This document shows positions 20,487-29,364 of a stretch of 64,000 bases of DNA, one piece after another. Source of the stretch: Arcobacter suis CECT 7833. Lineage in GTDB: Bacteria > Campylobacterota > Campylobacteria > Campylobacterales > Arcobacteraceae. The DNA lies in the NCBI RefSeq assembly GCF_003544815.1, contig NZ_CP032100.1, positions 1,488,001-1,552,000 of the forward strand, given 5' to 3'. The position numbers were made by a program, and so were the translations under genes. A model generated the notes under the pieces. The model was not told the DNA's origin, searched no databases, and was given only the letters and a program-made list of their open reading frames with translations. Position 1 is the stretch's first letter. Every line of letters begins with the position of its first letter.

Positions 20487-20494
20487 AGTATCAT
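20487..20494 (-). promoter_or_regulatory. ATGATACT motif upstream of a response regulator
   Basis: One exact minus-strand copy of the motif seen doubled at 5480-5498; a possible second half 11 bases away (20476-20483) matches at only 4 of 8 positions. The site lies between this regulator and the stop of the hybrid kinase gene. Confidence 0.35.
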
Positions 20495-20495
20495 T

Positions 20496-21608
20496 TTAAT
20501 AATTTTCTAAAAAAATTATAAAACTTAGTCCTTTTTGAGTATTTAAAACTTTTAATTCACCATCAAAACTGTTTTTGATTATCAGTTTTACCATATGTAG
20601 ACCAATACCAGTGCCACTATCTTTTGTTGTGAAATAAGGTTCTAATATCTTTTCTAATTGGTTATTTTCAACACCTAAAGCATTGTCTTCAATTATTAAA
20701 ATATTTTTATTATCTTTTTTAAATAATTTAATAAAAATTTCTGGTTTTTTAATATTTTTTTCTTTAAATGCATCTAAAGAGTTATTTATTATGTTTATTA
20801 AAACCTGAGTTAGTTCAACTTCAACACCAAATAATTCTAATTCTTCATCAATATTTAGATGAAAAACCACTTCTAGTTTATCGATTTTACTTTTTAATAT
20901 TTCTTTTGATTGATAAATTGAATTTTTAATTAAAAAGTTTTCTTTTTTCTTATTAGGATTAAAAAAATCTAAAAAACCATTTATTGTTTTATTCATATAT
21001 TCAATTTGCTTTTTAGTACTTTTATAAAAATCTTCCATATAAATATCATTTAATTCTTTAAATTCGTAAGACAAATTTATATCTTCAACACATAAAGATA
21101 AAACATTTAAAGGCTGTTTTAGTTGATGAGAAATCAAACCTATCATTTCTCCCATACTTGCCATTTTAGCACTATGAATTAGTAAATCTTCGGCTTTAGT
21201 GAGTCTATCATTAGAAGTTTTTATGGTATTAAAAATATTTATGTAAATTTTGAGTTTTGAGATTAGAAGTTTGTTATCAATAGGTTTTGTAATATATTCT
21301 ATTCCACCTATATTGTAACCTCTATTTTTGTATTCATCTTTTTCGTAAATTCCTGTTATAAAAATAACAGGAATATCTTTTGTAGATTCAATATCTTTTA
21401 GATATTGAGCAAATTGGAAACCATCAATATCAGGCATTTGAACATCGGTTAAAATCAAATCAATAGGATTATTCATCACTATTTCTATTGCTTCTTGAGC
21501 TTTAAATGCTGTAAAAATGTTTATATCGAAGTTTTCTTCAATTAACAGTTTTAAAGAATAAATATTTTCAGGAATATCATCAAGTAACAATATACTAAAT
21601 TTATTCAT
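20496..21608 (-). CDS. Hybrid response regulator - histidine kinase
   Basis: 370 residues. N-terminal receiver (DD at 10-11, acceptor D55 in LTDVQMPDIDG, K108 in ITKPID), a linker helix, then a kinase with H161 (LISHQLKQPLNVL), N-box (VLINIINNSLDAF), G1 (EDNALGV) and G2 (GTGIGLHMVKLI). Receiver-first architecture is typical of kinases controlled by another kinase. Ribosome site AAGGAAAAAA precedes the ATG. It is directly upstream of the response regulator at 19734-20426. Confidence 0.9.
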   Translation of the reverse strand: MNKFSILLLDDIPENIYSLKLLIEENFDINIFTAFKAQEAIEIVMNNPIDLILTDVQMPDIDGFQFAQYLKDIESTKDIPVIFITGIYEKDEYKNRGYNIGGIEYITKPIDNKLLISKLKIYINIFNTIKTSNDRLTKAEDLLIHSAKMASMGEMIGLISHQLKQPLNVLSLCVEDINLSYEFKELNDIYMEDFYKSTKKQIEYMNKTINGFLDFFNPNKKKENFLIKNSIYQSKEILKSKIDKLEVVFHLNIDEELELFGVEVELTQVLINIINNSLDAFKEKNIKKPEIFIKLFKKDNKNILIIEDNALGVENNQLEKILEPYFTTKDSGTGIGLHMVKLIIKNSFDGELKVLNTQKGLSFIIFLENY

Positions 21609-21616
21609 TTTTTTCC

Positions 21617-22246
21617 TTATTTTATATATTCAACCACATTTTCCAAAGGTTCTCTTAGTTGTGATGATTGAGGATTTATTCTATATCCAAAAGGAATTAT
21701 AGTTGATAATTGATATTTTGTAGTATCAAGTTTTAAAATTTCTTCAACTTTTTCTTTTTCAAATCCTTCAATCGGGCAAGAATCTATTCCTTTAATTGCT
21801 GCTGCCATCATCATATTTTCAATAGCGAAAACTGTTTGTTTAGTAGTCCAAGCATAAATATTTTCATCACTTGAAAGGGTTTGTTTTAAATGATTTGCAT
21901 ATAAATTCAAATACATATCAAGTTTTTCTTGAGGCATTTCTCTTCTTTTGAATTTTCGCTCAACAATACCAGATTCAGGTCTTACAGCATCTATTGCAGC
22001 TAATACAATCACTAAATGTGAACAAGTAGTGATTTGAGCTTGATCCCAACAAACAGGTTTTAATTTCTCTTGTAACTCTTTATTTGTAATAACAAGAAAT
22101 TTCCAAGGTTCCATTCCAAAAGAAGATGGTGCTTTTCTTCCAGCTTCTAAAATATAAGTTAATTCTTCATCACTAATCTTTTTTGTTTCATCAAAAATTT
22201 TACAAGCATGTCTAAATTCTAGAGCTTCTAAAAATGTTTTTTCCAT
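21617..22246 (-). CDS. Nitroreductase family NAD(P)H-dependent oxidoreductase
   Basis: 209 residues with the family's opening (EFRHACKIFDETKKISDE), the flavin-contact RKAPSSFGMEPWKF motif, and the AIENMMMAAAIKGIDSCPIEGF segment. Uses FMN to reduce nitroaromatics, quinones or enones. Last gene of a five-gene minus-strand run (25125 to 21617) of flavoenzymes and a transporter, all with short gaps, under the control region next to an HxlR regulator. Confidence 0.9.
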   Translation of the reverse strand: MEKTFLEALEFRHACKIFDETKKISDEELTYILEAGRKAPSSFGMEPWKFLVITNKELQEKLKPVCWDQAQITTCSHLVIVLAAIDAVRPESGIVERKFKRREMPQEKLDMYLNLYANHLKQTLSSDENIYAWTTKQTVFAIENMMMAAAIKGIDSCPIEGFEKEKVEEILKLDTTKYQLSTIIPFGYRINPQSSQLREPLENVVEYIK

Positions 22247-22270
22247 ATTTTTTCCTTTATATTAATTTTA

Positions 22271-23176
22271 TTAAACACTTAATATTTTACTTTTTTCTGT
22301 TTTACTTTTCATATTAAACAATAAAACAGCAACAAAAGACAACAAACAACCCAAAACCGTAGATAAAACTATTTTTTCATTATATGCGAAATAACTTGAA
22401 ATAATAGCACCAACGGGAACAATAAACATAAAAACTCCCGTACGATGAGCCCCTATTTTACTAGCTGACATAAAAAATAAAGTCATTGCAAAGGTTCCTG
22501 AAAAAACTCCAATAAAAATTATATTTATCCAAAATACCAAATCTAATGCAGAAAAATCAAAAGGATGACTAGGCAGTGCAAAAAGCATATTTATAAATCC
22601 AGTTACTCCAAAAACCACTAAAGTATAAAACATAGGATCAGCTCTTTTTGAGGCTTTTTGAGAAAATATTGTAATCATTGCCCAAACAATCGCACAAGCT
22701 AAAAAATATGAACTATTTATATTTAAAAATGCAAAGCCTTCAAATGGAACTCGAAGAAGAATCAATGAACCTAAAATTCCAATACCAAGTGCAAAAATCT
22801 GTTTTTTTGTTACAACTATTCCAAAAATCATGATAGATAATAAATATGTAATAATTGGAGCAATTGAAGTAACCATAGTTCCTCCATATCCAGCTTGTCC
22901 ATGAGAAAGTCCAGCAAAAAACAAATAGTTGAAAACAGCACTTAAAATTCCTGCTCCTAACATATATAAAAAACCTATTGTATTTGTTTTTAGTCTAGTT
23001 TTCATATACCAAATAACTGGTAAAATACTTAAAAAAGAGATAGCATATCTCCAGAATGCCGCAATTTCAGGAGTTGAATGCTCAACTGCTGCTTTTCCAG
23101 AAGTCCATGCAACTCCCCAAATTAACATAGCTACAACCATACCAATAAAATATTTGGTATTATTTTTATTATCCAT
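22271..23176 (-). CDS. EamA/DMT-family transporter
   Basis: 301 residues, about ten hydrophobic helices in two EamA repeats (WGVAWTSGKAAVEHSTPEIAAFWR opening; cited motif WGVAWTSGKAA). Likely a metabolite or drug exporter in the inner membrane. Located inside the flavoenzyme operon, 20 bases after the OYE-family gene, so its substrate may be the electrophile or its reduced product. Confidence 0.88.
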   Translation of the reverse strand: MDNKNNTKYFIGMVVAMLIWGVAWTSGKAAVEHSTPEIAAFWRYAISFLSILPVIWYMKTRLKTNTIGFLYMLGAGILSAVFNYLFFAGLSHGQAGYGGTMVTSIAPIITYLLSIMIFGIVVTKKQIFALGIGILGSLILLRVPFEGFAFLNINSSYFLACAIVWAMITIFSQKASKRADPMFYTLVVFGVTGFINMLFALPSHPFDFSALDLVFWINIIFIGVFSGTFAMTLFFMSASKIGAHRTGVFMFIVPVGAIISSYFAYNEKIVLSTVLGCLLSFVAVLLFNMKSKTEKSKILSV

Positions 23177-23196
23177 TTTATCTACTTTTTGATTTA

Positions 23197-24225
23197 TTAA
23201 AACGCTCGTTGATAAGATGAATTAATCTTATCTTTTTCTTTAAATTCACTTGCCGCATAAAAAGCAAAATTTGGACTTCGTAATAATTCTCTTCCATAAG
23301 CCACAAAATCACAATATTTTTCTTCTAAAAGTTTCTCACCTTCAATTGCTGTTGTAACTAATCCAACTGCAATAACTGGAATACTAATCTCTTTTTTTAT
23401 CTCTTTAGCCCAATTACTTTGGTATAAAGGTTCAATTTTTGGTGTTTTATCTGTTTTTTCTTGATTTCCACCTGAAGATACATGAATAGCATCAATTCCT
23501 AGCTTCTCAAGCTCTTTTGATAAATAGATTGAATCATTTATATTCCATCCATCTTTCATCCACTCATCTGCGCTAATTCGTACGATTAAAGGTAAATCAA
23601 CTTTTTGTTTAATCTCTTTTGCTATTTCTAAAACTAATCTACATCTATTTTCTAAACTTCCACCATAAATATCTTCTCTTGTATTACTCAAAGGTGATAA
23701 AAATTCACATAATAAATAACCATGTGCAGCATGAAGTTCAATTGCATCATAATTGGCACTTTTTGCTCTGATTGCAGTTTTTACGAATAATTCTTTAATA
23801 TTTTTTATATCTTCTAAACTTGCACTAATTGGTGTTTTAAATGGTTCTTCATCACTAAAAGCTATTACACTTGGAGCAATAGGAGTTGTATCTTTAACAG
23901 TAGATTTTCTACCTGCATGGGCAATTTGAATAGCTGTTTTTGCTCCAAAAAAATGAATATCTTCATTTAATTCTTTATGTTGAATTATTTGTGAATCTTC
24001 CCATAAACCTAAATCTGCATCTGAAATTCTTCCTTTTGGCTCAACAGCAGTTGCTTCAACTATAATAAATCCAACACCACCTATTGCCCTTGCTAAATAA
24101 TGGGTTTTATGAAAAGTTTTTAACTCTCCACTATCATCACTTTTATACATACACATAGGAGGCATAACTATTCTATTTTTTAGCTCAAGTGTCCCTATTT
24201 CTCCTTTTTTAAACAATAAACTCAT
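23197..24225 (-). CDS. namA: Old Yellow Enzyme family NADPH dehydrogenase (YqjM/NamA-like)
   Basis: 342 residues. MSLLFKKGEIGTLELKNRIVM opening with MPPMCMY (the cysteine typical of YqjM-class enzymes), the substrate-contact HAAHGYL and FLSPLSNTREDIYGGS motifs, RISADEW and the late VAYGRELLRSPN phosphate-binding motif. Reduces activated C=C bonds of electrophiles with FMN and NADPH. Part of the five-gene detoxification operon. Confidence 0.92.
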   Translation of the reverse strand: MSLLFKKGEIGTLELKNRIVMPPMCMYKSDDSGELKTFHKTHYLARAIGGVGFIIVEATAVEPKGRISDADLGLWEDSQIIQHKELNEDIHFFGAKTAIQIAHAGRKSTVKDTTPIAPSVIAFSDEEPFKTPISASLEDIKNIKELFVKTAIRAKSANYDAIELHAAHGYLLCEFLSPLSNTREDIYGGSLENRCRLVLEIAKEIKQKVDLPLIVRISADEWMKDGWNINDSIYLSKELEKLGIDAIHVSSGGNQEKTDKTPKIEPLYQSNWAKEIKKEISIPVIAVGLVTTAIEGEKLLEEKYCDFVAYGRELLRSPNFAFYAASEFKEKDKINSSYQRAF

Positions 24226-24237
24226 AACTATTCCTTT

Positions 24238-24534
24238 TTAAATATCTAATTTTTCCAATTTACTAATTGATAAATTTTCTATTTTATTTTCTATTTTTGC
24301 AACAAAAGTTTTAAAATGTTCTTTTTGTTCATGTAAAGCTAAAAACTCAGAATTTTCCCAAGTTTCAACAAAAGTAAAACTATTTTTGTCACTTAAATCT
24401 TTGTGTAATTCATATTGAATACAACCTTCATCGTATTTATGTGTTGCTTCATAAAGTTTTACAAGTTCAGAATAAACTTCATCTGTAAACTCTTCTTTTA
24501 CTTTTATATTTGCAACTATTACTATGTTTTTCAA
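24238..24534 (-). CDS. Antibiotic biosynthesis monooxygenase-fold protein (YgiN-like)
   Basis: 98 residues of the ABM dimeric alpha/beta-barrel family: VVANIKVKEEFTDEVYSEL, YDEGCIQYELHKDL, FVETWENSEFLALHEQKEHF. Related proteins act on quinols. It sits between the MdaB-like quinone reductase and the OYE gene, mirroring the mdaB-ygiN quinone redox arrangement known from Escherichia coli. Confidence 0.88.
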   Translation of the reverse strand: MKNIVIVANIKVKEEFTDEVYSELVKLYEATHKYDEGCIQYELHKDLSDKNSFTFVETWENSEFLALHEQKEHFKTFVAKIENKIENLSISKLEKLDI

Positions 24535-24543
24535 GTTATTTCC

Positions 24544-25125
24544 TTATAAAAAGTTTTTAGTTAAAACTTTTTCAAATTTTTCTAGTTCAATATCTAAATT
24601 CAAATCACCTTTAAAAATATCATGAACTGAATAAGTTTCCAATGGTTCTAATCCACAAAATTGGAAAGTTTTGTGAACAGCAACATGAGCTTGGTCTAAA
24701 GACATTCCATCAAATAAACTATTTTTGTTATCAAAAGCAGATGCTGGGCAATTATAAGTTAAAGATAACATATATTTTTTACCTTGTAATAATCCACCAC
24801 TTCCGTAAAGTTTTGAAGCATCAGTTCGGCTTCTTCCATCACTTGAATAATGTCGCCCTTGTGTAAATGTTTCATCAAAATATTTTTTTGCAATCCAAGG
24901 AACACTCATCCAATAAACTGGATATTGAAATAAAACATAATCTGCCCATTCAAACTTTTCACACTCTTCTTCTACGTTATAACCTTTTTCAATGTTTGTA
25001 TGTTTTATTTCAAAACCATTTTTAACAAAAAAATCGTTTGCTTTATCTATGTAATGTTGAGTTAATTCACCCTTTGCTACAACATCGTAATATTGATGAC
25101 CATTTAAAATTAAAACTTTTTTCAT
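24544..25125 (-). CDS. mdaB: NAD(P)H quinone reductase, MdaB-like
   Basis: 193 residues with a flavodoxin-like fold. LILNGHQYYDVVAKGELTQ, VLFQYPVYWMSVPWI, the RHYSSDGRSR loop and LSLTYNCPASAFDN match MdaB (modulator of drug activity B), which reduces quinones by two electrons using FAD. First gene of the five-gene operon, divergent from the HxlR-type regulator at 25257. Confidence 0.9.
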   Translation of the reverse strand: MKKVLILNGHQYYDVVAKGELTQHYIDKANDFFVKNGFEIKHTNIEKGYNVEEECEKFEWADYVLFQYPVYWMSVPWIAKKYFDETFTQGRHYSSDGRSRTDASKLYGSGGLLQGKKYMLSLTYNCPASAFDNKNSLFDGMSLDQAHVAVHKTFQFCGLEPLETYSVHDIFKGDLNLDIELEKFEKVLTKNFL

Positions 25126-25151
25126 ATTTTACTCCTTAAAATTATTTGAAA

Positions 25152-25230
25152 ATTATATACACTATAAACTTAATTTACTCTTACTTTACTTTAGGTAAGT
25201 AATAGAGTTTAATTTACTTTATGTTATAAT
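25152..25230. promoter_or_regulatory. Divergent mdaB / HxlR control region
   Basis: The plus strand has TATAAT at 25225-25230 for the regulator; the minus strand has a TATATAAT-like -10 near 25152-25158 for mdaB. Between them TTAATTTACT (25170-25179) is repeated as TTAATTTACTT (25209-25219), with an inverted TTACTTTA...TAAGTAA element between. These repeats are good candidates for the HxlR operators. Confidence 0.5.
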
Positions 25231-25256
25231 GATTTTGAAAATTTAAGGAATTTAAT

Positions 25257-25628
25257 ATGTATTATATAAACGATAAAGAATATAGATGTTCAGTTGCTGT
25301 AACACTTGATATTTTTAATGATAGATGGAAGTTAGCAATAATTTGGCATTTACTTGATGGAGATAAAAGATTTAAAGATTTACATGAAATTATAAATGAA
25401 ATTACTCAAAAAACTTTAACAGTAAAACTAAAAGAACTTGAAGAAAAAAATATTATAAATAGAGAAGTTTATGCTGAAGTTCCACCAAAAGTAGTTTATA
25501 GTCTAACCCAAGCTGGGAAAAATCTAAAACCTGTTTTAGAAGAGATGCATAAATGGGGAATAGACTATGTCCAAGAGTTTGGAAAAATAACTCCTGAAAA
25601 TCTTTGTAAAGCAAATATTTGTAATTAA
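25257..25628 (+). CDS. HxlR-family transcriptional regulator
   Basis: 123 residues: winged HTH of the HxlR type (VTLDIFNDRWKLAIIWHL, GDKRFKDLHEII, QKTLTVKLKELEE, AEVPPKVVYSLT). A cysteine at residue 11 lies just before the first helix, the position used for thiol sensing of quinones and aldehydes by YodB/HypR-class members. Two more cysteines are at the C terminus (NLCKANIC). Divergent from the mdaB operon, which it probably controls, and followed after 3 bases by a transporter gene. Confidence 0.9.
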   Translation: MYYINDKEYRCSVAVTLDIFNDRWKLAIIWHLLDGDKRFKDLHEIINEITQKTLTVKLKELEEKNIINREVYAEVPPKVVYSLTQAGKNLKPVLEEMHKWGIDYVQEFGKITPENLCKANICN

Positions 25629-25631
25629 GTC

Positions 25632-26531
25632 ATGGAAAATTTTGTATTAATTTTATTAGCTATTGCTATTGGTTATGGAATAAATAGGTTAAATATATTT
25701 TCAAAAGATGCTCCAACAATTTTAAATCAATTTGTAATATATATTTCACTTCCAGCAATGATACTTTTACAAATTCCTAAACTTAGCTTTTCAATGGATA
25801 CTTTGATTCCAATTATAATTGCTTGGATTGTTATGTTTTTTAGTGCAATTTTAGTTTTATTGTTAGCAAAATTTTTCTCTTTTTCAAAAGAGATTACAGG
25901 TTCGCTAATGTTAGTAGCAATTTTGGGAAATACTTCATTTATGGGAATTCCAATCGTAAACGCTTACATGGGTGAAAGTGCAATGCCTTATGTTTTAGTT
26001 TATGACCAATTAGGAACTTTTATTGCCTTGGCAGTTTATGGAACTTTTATAGCTTCTTATTATTCAAGTAAAAGCCAAATTACTTTTAAAATAATTACTT
26101 TTAAAGTTCTTACTTTCCCACCTTTTATATCTTTAGTCGCAGCTTTATTTTTAATTGGAGTTGAATTTAATCCAATTATTTCAAAAGTTTTAGCTACATT
26201 TTCAAGTACAATAGTTCCAATGGCTCTTGTGGCAGTTGGTTTACAGCTACAATTTAAACTACCCCGTGAAGATATAAAACCTTTTACACTTGCTCTTCTT
26301 ATAAAACTTCTTATTGCTCCAATTATTGCAATAATTATTTGTAAAATATTTTCTTGGAATAATGATGTTTCAATAGTTTCAATCATGGAAGCAGGAATGG
26401 CTCCAATGATAACAGCAGGTGCAATTGCATCAATGGCTGGACTTGCTCCAAGGCTTAGTTCTGCTATTGTTGGATACGGAATACTGATATCATTTATTAC
26501 AACAGCAATTTTATTTAAAATGATAAATTAA
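25632..26531 (+). CDS. AEC-family auxin efflux carrier-like transporter
   Basis: 299 residues, about ten membrane helices. GYGINRLNIFSKDAPTILNQ, the LGNTSFMGIPIV break motif, and the MEAGMAPMITAGAIA repeat fit the AEC family, whose bacterial members export organic acids or malonate-like compounds. Four bases separate it from the HxlR regulator, so the two share an operon. Confidence 0.88.
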   Translation: MENFVLILLAIAIGYGINRLNIFSKDAPTILNQFVIYISLPAMILLQIPKLSFSMDTLIPIIIAWIVMFFSAILVLLLAKFFSFSKEITGSLMLVAILGNTSFMGIPIVNAYMGESAMPYVLVYDQLGTFIALAVYGTFIASYYSSKSQITFKIITFKVLTFPPFISLVAALFLIGVEFNPIISKVLATFSSTIVPMALVAVGLQLQFKLPREDIKPFTLALLIKLLIAPIIAIIICKIFSWNNDVSIVSIMEAGMAPMITAGAIASMAGLAPRLSSAIVGYGILISFITTAILFKMIN

Positions 26532-26614
26532 TATTATAATTTTCTTTAAATAATACACGCATTCTTAATATAAAATAGATACAATACGCAAAAAAATTTA
26601 TATTAGGATTTGTA

Positions 26615-27349
26615 ATGTTTGATTTTACAAAAAAAGTGATAATCAGTTCTTTAGTTCTAGCAGGTAGTTTGAGTGCTGACTATAAAGAAGTATCAAAGGT
26701 TGAGATAGCTCAAATGGAGCAACTTGAATTATTTAAAAGAGCTCAAATAAAAATAAATAAAGCTTATGATACTGGAAGTTTGTATATTTTAAATATCAGT
26801 GTTCAAGGAAATCCTGATGAGATTTATTTAACAAAAGATAAAAAACTTGTTCTTGCAGGGGATGTAATTGATGCTTCAAATGGAATGAAAATAACTTCTC
26901 CAGCTGATGTAGCTCCAATTAGAGGAAAAGAAGCTTTTGTTTATGGAACAGGAACTGAAGAATACTTTTTATTTACAGATCCTGAATGTAAATACTGTAA
27001 AATGTTAGAATCTTATCTTCCAAAAATTCAAGATAAAGTAAAAATCAGAGTGTTTTATTACCCACTTGATTCTCACACAAATGCAAAAGATTTATCTTTA
27101 TACATAATGAGTCAAAAAACAACAGATAAAAAAGTAACTGCTATGTTTGATTCAACTGCAAGTATAGAAAAAGCTAAAAGTATGAAATATACTCAAGCAG
27201 AACTTGAAAAATTAGAAAAACAATTAGATGAACAAATCCAAATTGGAATGAAATTAAATGTTCAAGGAACTCCAACTCTTTTTGATAAAGATGGAAAAAA
27301 TATTATTTGGGTAAATTTACTAGAAAAATTCGGTATTGAAGTAAAATAA
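26615..27349 (+). CDS. DsbC-like periplasmic thiol-disulfide protein
   Basis: 244 residues. Cleavable signal about residues 1-20 (ending SLSA), N-terminal region, then a thioredoxin-fold domain with active-site C125-K-Y-C128 (FTDPECKYCKM) and the cis-proline loop TPTL. DsbC/DsbG-type isomerases correct periplasmic disulfides. Single gene with its own AGGA site, ending at a bidirectional terminator. Confidence 0.85.
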   Translation: MFDFTKKVIISSLVLAGSLSADYKEVSKVEIAQMEQLELFKRAQIKINKAYDTGSLYILNISVQGNPDEIYLTKDKKLVLAGDVIDASNGMKITSPADVAPIRGKEAFVYGTGTEEYFLFTDPECKYCKMLESYLPKIQDKVKIRVFYYPLDSHTNAKDLSLYIMSQKTTDKKVTAMFDSTASIEKAKSMKYTQAELEKLEKQLDEQIQIGMKLNVQGTPTLFDKDGKNIIWVNLLEKFGIEVK

Positions 27350-27372
27350 GTATCTTTAAGATACTTATTTTA
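27346..27372. terminator. Bidirectional terminator between dsbC-like and yeiH-like genes
   Basis: A perfect palindrome covers 27346-27368 (arms ATAAGTATCTT and its complement around T27357), followed by a T run on the plus strand and preceded by A-rich sequence that reads as U on the minus strand. It serves both convergent genes. Confidence 0.7.
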
Positions 27373-28392
27373 AAAGAAAAACTTAACTAAAAAATATCCT
27401 ACAACCATTAACCAAATAAATAAAATCAAAGACAAATAAAAAGGTTTCATTCCTACGTTTTTAAACTTATCAAAACTTGTTTCCATTCCTAAAGCTGTCA
27501 TTGCCATTGTTAGAGAAAAAGTATCTATAAAGTTTATACTTTTAATTATATTTTCAGATAAAAATCCAAAAGAGTTAAAACCTGCAACTAATATAAACAT
27601 CACGGCAAACCAAGGAATAATAAGCTTTGTTTTCTCATTTTTATTATGAAATCCAGTTTTAATCAACCAAAAAGATAATAAAATTAAAAAAGGCACTAAA
27701 AATATAACTCTTATCATTTTTACAATAATTGCATCTTTTGATACAGCTTCACCCAAAGATGTTGAAGCTCCAACAACATGAGCTACCTCATGTAAAGTTG
27801 AGCCAATATAAACTCCCATTTCAGATGCACTTAAATCAAAAATTCCTAATTTATATAAAAATGGATATAAAAACATAGTAATAGTTCCAAAAATTACCAC
27901 AAAAGAGACAGCAATTGCACTTTTATAGGCTTCATTTTTCAAAACACTTTGAGTTGCTAATACAGCAGCAGCTCCACAAATAGAACTTCCAGCACTACAT
28001 AAAATAGTAATTTCTCTATCTAGTTTTAAAACCTTCGTTCCTATTATATATCCAAAGATAAAAGTAAAAGCAACTATGCAAAAAGCTATAAAAACTCCAC
28101 TAAACCCTACTTCTTGAAGATTTTGAAAAGTAAGTCTAAATCCATATAAAATAATCCCAAATCTTAAAATATATTTTGTAGAAAATATAATTCCACTTTG
28201 CCAAGTAGCTGGAAGTTTATGTTTTAAAGTATTGGCATAAAAAATTCCTAAAACTATTCCAATAATAAGTGGGCTAATTGCTAAATTTCTAAAAAAATCT
28301 GCTTCTGCTACAATTGTTGCAATTAATGCAAAAATACCTACAAATAAAACTCCATAAAAAGTATTTTTAATATTTAATTTATTAGTTTTCAT
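27370..28392 (-). CDS. YeiH/UPF0324 family putative sulfate or sulfonate exporter
   Basis: 340 residues, about nine to ten membrane helices. Motifs ILRFGIILYGFRLTFQ, LCSAGSSICGAAAVLA and GSTLHEVAHVVGA are characteristic of YeiH-type transporters. Family members are typically divergent from a LysR regulator, as here (28494). Transport of sulfur anions is suggested for some members but is not shown by this sequence. Confidence 0.9.
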   Translation of the reverse strand: MKTNKLNIKNTFYGVLFVGIFALIATIVAEADFFRNLAISPLIIGIVLGIFYANTLKHKLPATWQSGIIFSTKYILRFGIILYGFRLTFQNLQEVGFSGVFIAFCIVAFTFIFGYIIGTKVLKLDREITILCSAGSSICGAAAVLATQSVLKNEAYKSAIAVSFVVIFGTITMFLYPFLYKLGIFDLSASEMGVYIGSTLHEVAHVVGASTSLGEAVSKDAIIVKMIRVIFLVPFLILLSFWLIKTGFHNKNEKTKLIIPWFAVMFILVAGFNSFGFLSENIIKSINFIDTFSLTMAMTALGMETSFDKFKNVGMKPFYLSLILFIWLMVVGYFLVKFFF

Positions 28393-28425
28393 AATATTAT
28401 TCCTTTGATTTTTGAAGTATAACTG

Positions 28426-28450
28426 ATATATTTTAATTTGTAAAATATAT
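28426..28450. promoter_or_regulatory. Palindrome in the yeiH/LysR intergenic region
   Basis: A 10-bp perfect inverted repeat (ATATATTTTA, 5-base spacer, TAAAATATAT) lies midway between the two divergent genes. LysR regulators bind AT-rich dyads in such positions, so this is the probable operator. Confidence 0.5.
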
Positions 28451-28493
28451 TATTTTTAATATAATGATTAATATTTCTAATAAGGACTTATAA

Positions 28494-29363
28494 ATGACAC
28501 TAAAAGAGTTGCACTTTTTTTATAAACTTTGTGAAAATCCACAAGTAACTCAAGTAGCACTTGAATTAAATATAAGTCAATCGGCAATTTCCCTGGCTAT
28601 TAAATCTTTGGAAAATTCTTTAAATGAACAGCTTTTTGATAGAATTGGAAAAAAACTGATTTTAAATGAAAAAGGGAAATATTTTAAGGAAAAAACTCTT
28701 TTACACTACTTGGCACTTATTGATGCACAAAATATTTTTCAAGAGAATAAACTTGCAGGAAATATAAGAATAGCTACAAGTAAAACTATTTCAAACTATA
28801 TAATGCCAAATATCTATTATGATTTTTTAACAAAATATAAAGATGTAAAACTAGATATTTTAACCATAAATTCAAGCAAAATTATAGATAAAATTCTAAA
28901 ATCTCAACTTGATATTGGACTTATTGAAGTTGATATACAAAATTCAAGTTTAATAAAAGAAAAACTATGTGATGATGAACTAATAGTTGTTACAAGTGAC
29001 AAAAATCACCATAAAGAAGCTTTTATTGATAGCATAAAAAAAAGATGGATTTTAAGAGAAACTGGCTCAGGAACACGAGAAATATTTATAAATCATCTTG
29101 GAGAAATAGCAAAAGATTTAGATATTTTTATGCAATTACAAGATTTTGAAGAGATTAAAACTATAATTTTAAATAATCCAAATACAGTAACAGCTATCTC
29201 AAAAGTTATTGTACAAAAAGAGCTAAAAGAGAAAAAACTATTTCAAATCAAACTAAAAAATCTAGAATTAAAAAGAGAGTTTTATTTAGTTTATCATAAA
29301 GAAAAATCAAAAAACCTACTTTTTGAAACCCTAATAGAGTTTCTAAAAAGCAGATTTATATAA
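28494..29363 (+). CDS. LysR-family regulator
   Basis: 289 residues: N-terminal HTH (LKELHFFYKLCENPQVTQVA, ISQSAISLAIKSLENSL, LFDRIGKKLILNEKG), then the periplasmic-binding-like effector domain (LAGNIRIATSKTISNYIMP). AAGGA ribosome site. Most similar in layout to the CysB/YeiE-type partners of YeiH transporters, so it probably activates the divergent gene at 27370-28392. Its stop is one base from a convergent gene. Confidence 0.9.
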   Translation: MTLKELHFFYKLCENPQVTQVALELNISQSAISLAIKSLENSLNEQLFDRIGKKLILNEKGKYFKEKTLLHYLALIDAQNIFQENKLAGNIRIATSKTISNYIMPNIYYDFLTKYKDVKLDILTINSSKIIDKILKSQLDIGLIEVDIQNSSLIKEKLCDDELIVVTSDKNHHKEAFIDSIKKRWILRETGSGTREIFINHLGEIAKDLDIFMQLQDFEEIKTIILNNPNTVTAISKVIVQKELKEKKLFQIKLKNLELKREFYLVYHKEKSKNLLFETLIEFLKSRFI

Positions 29364-29364
29364 T

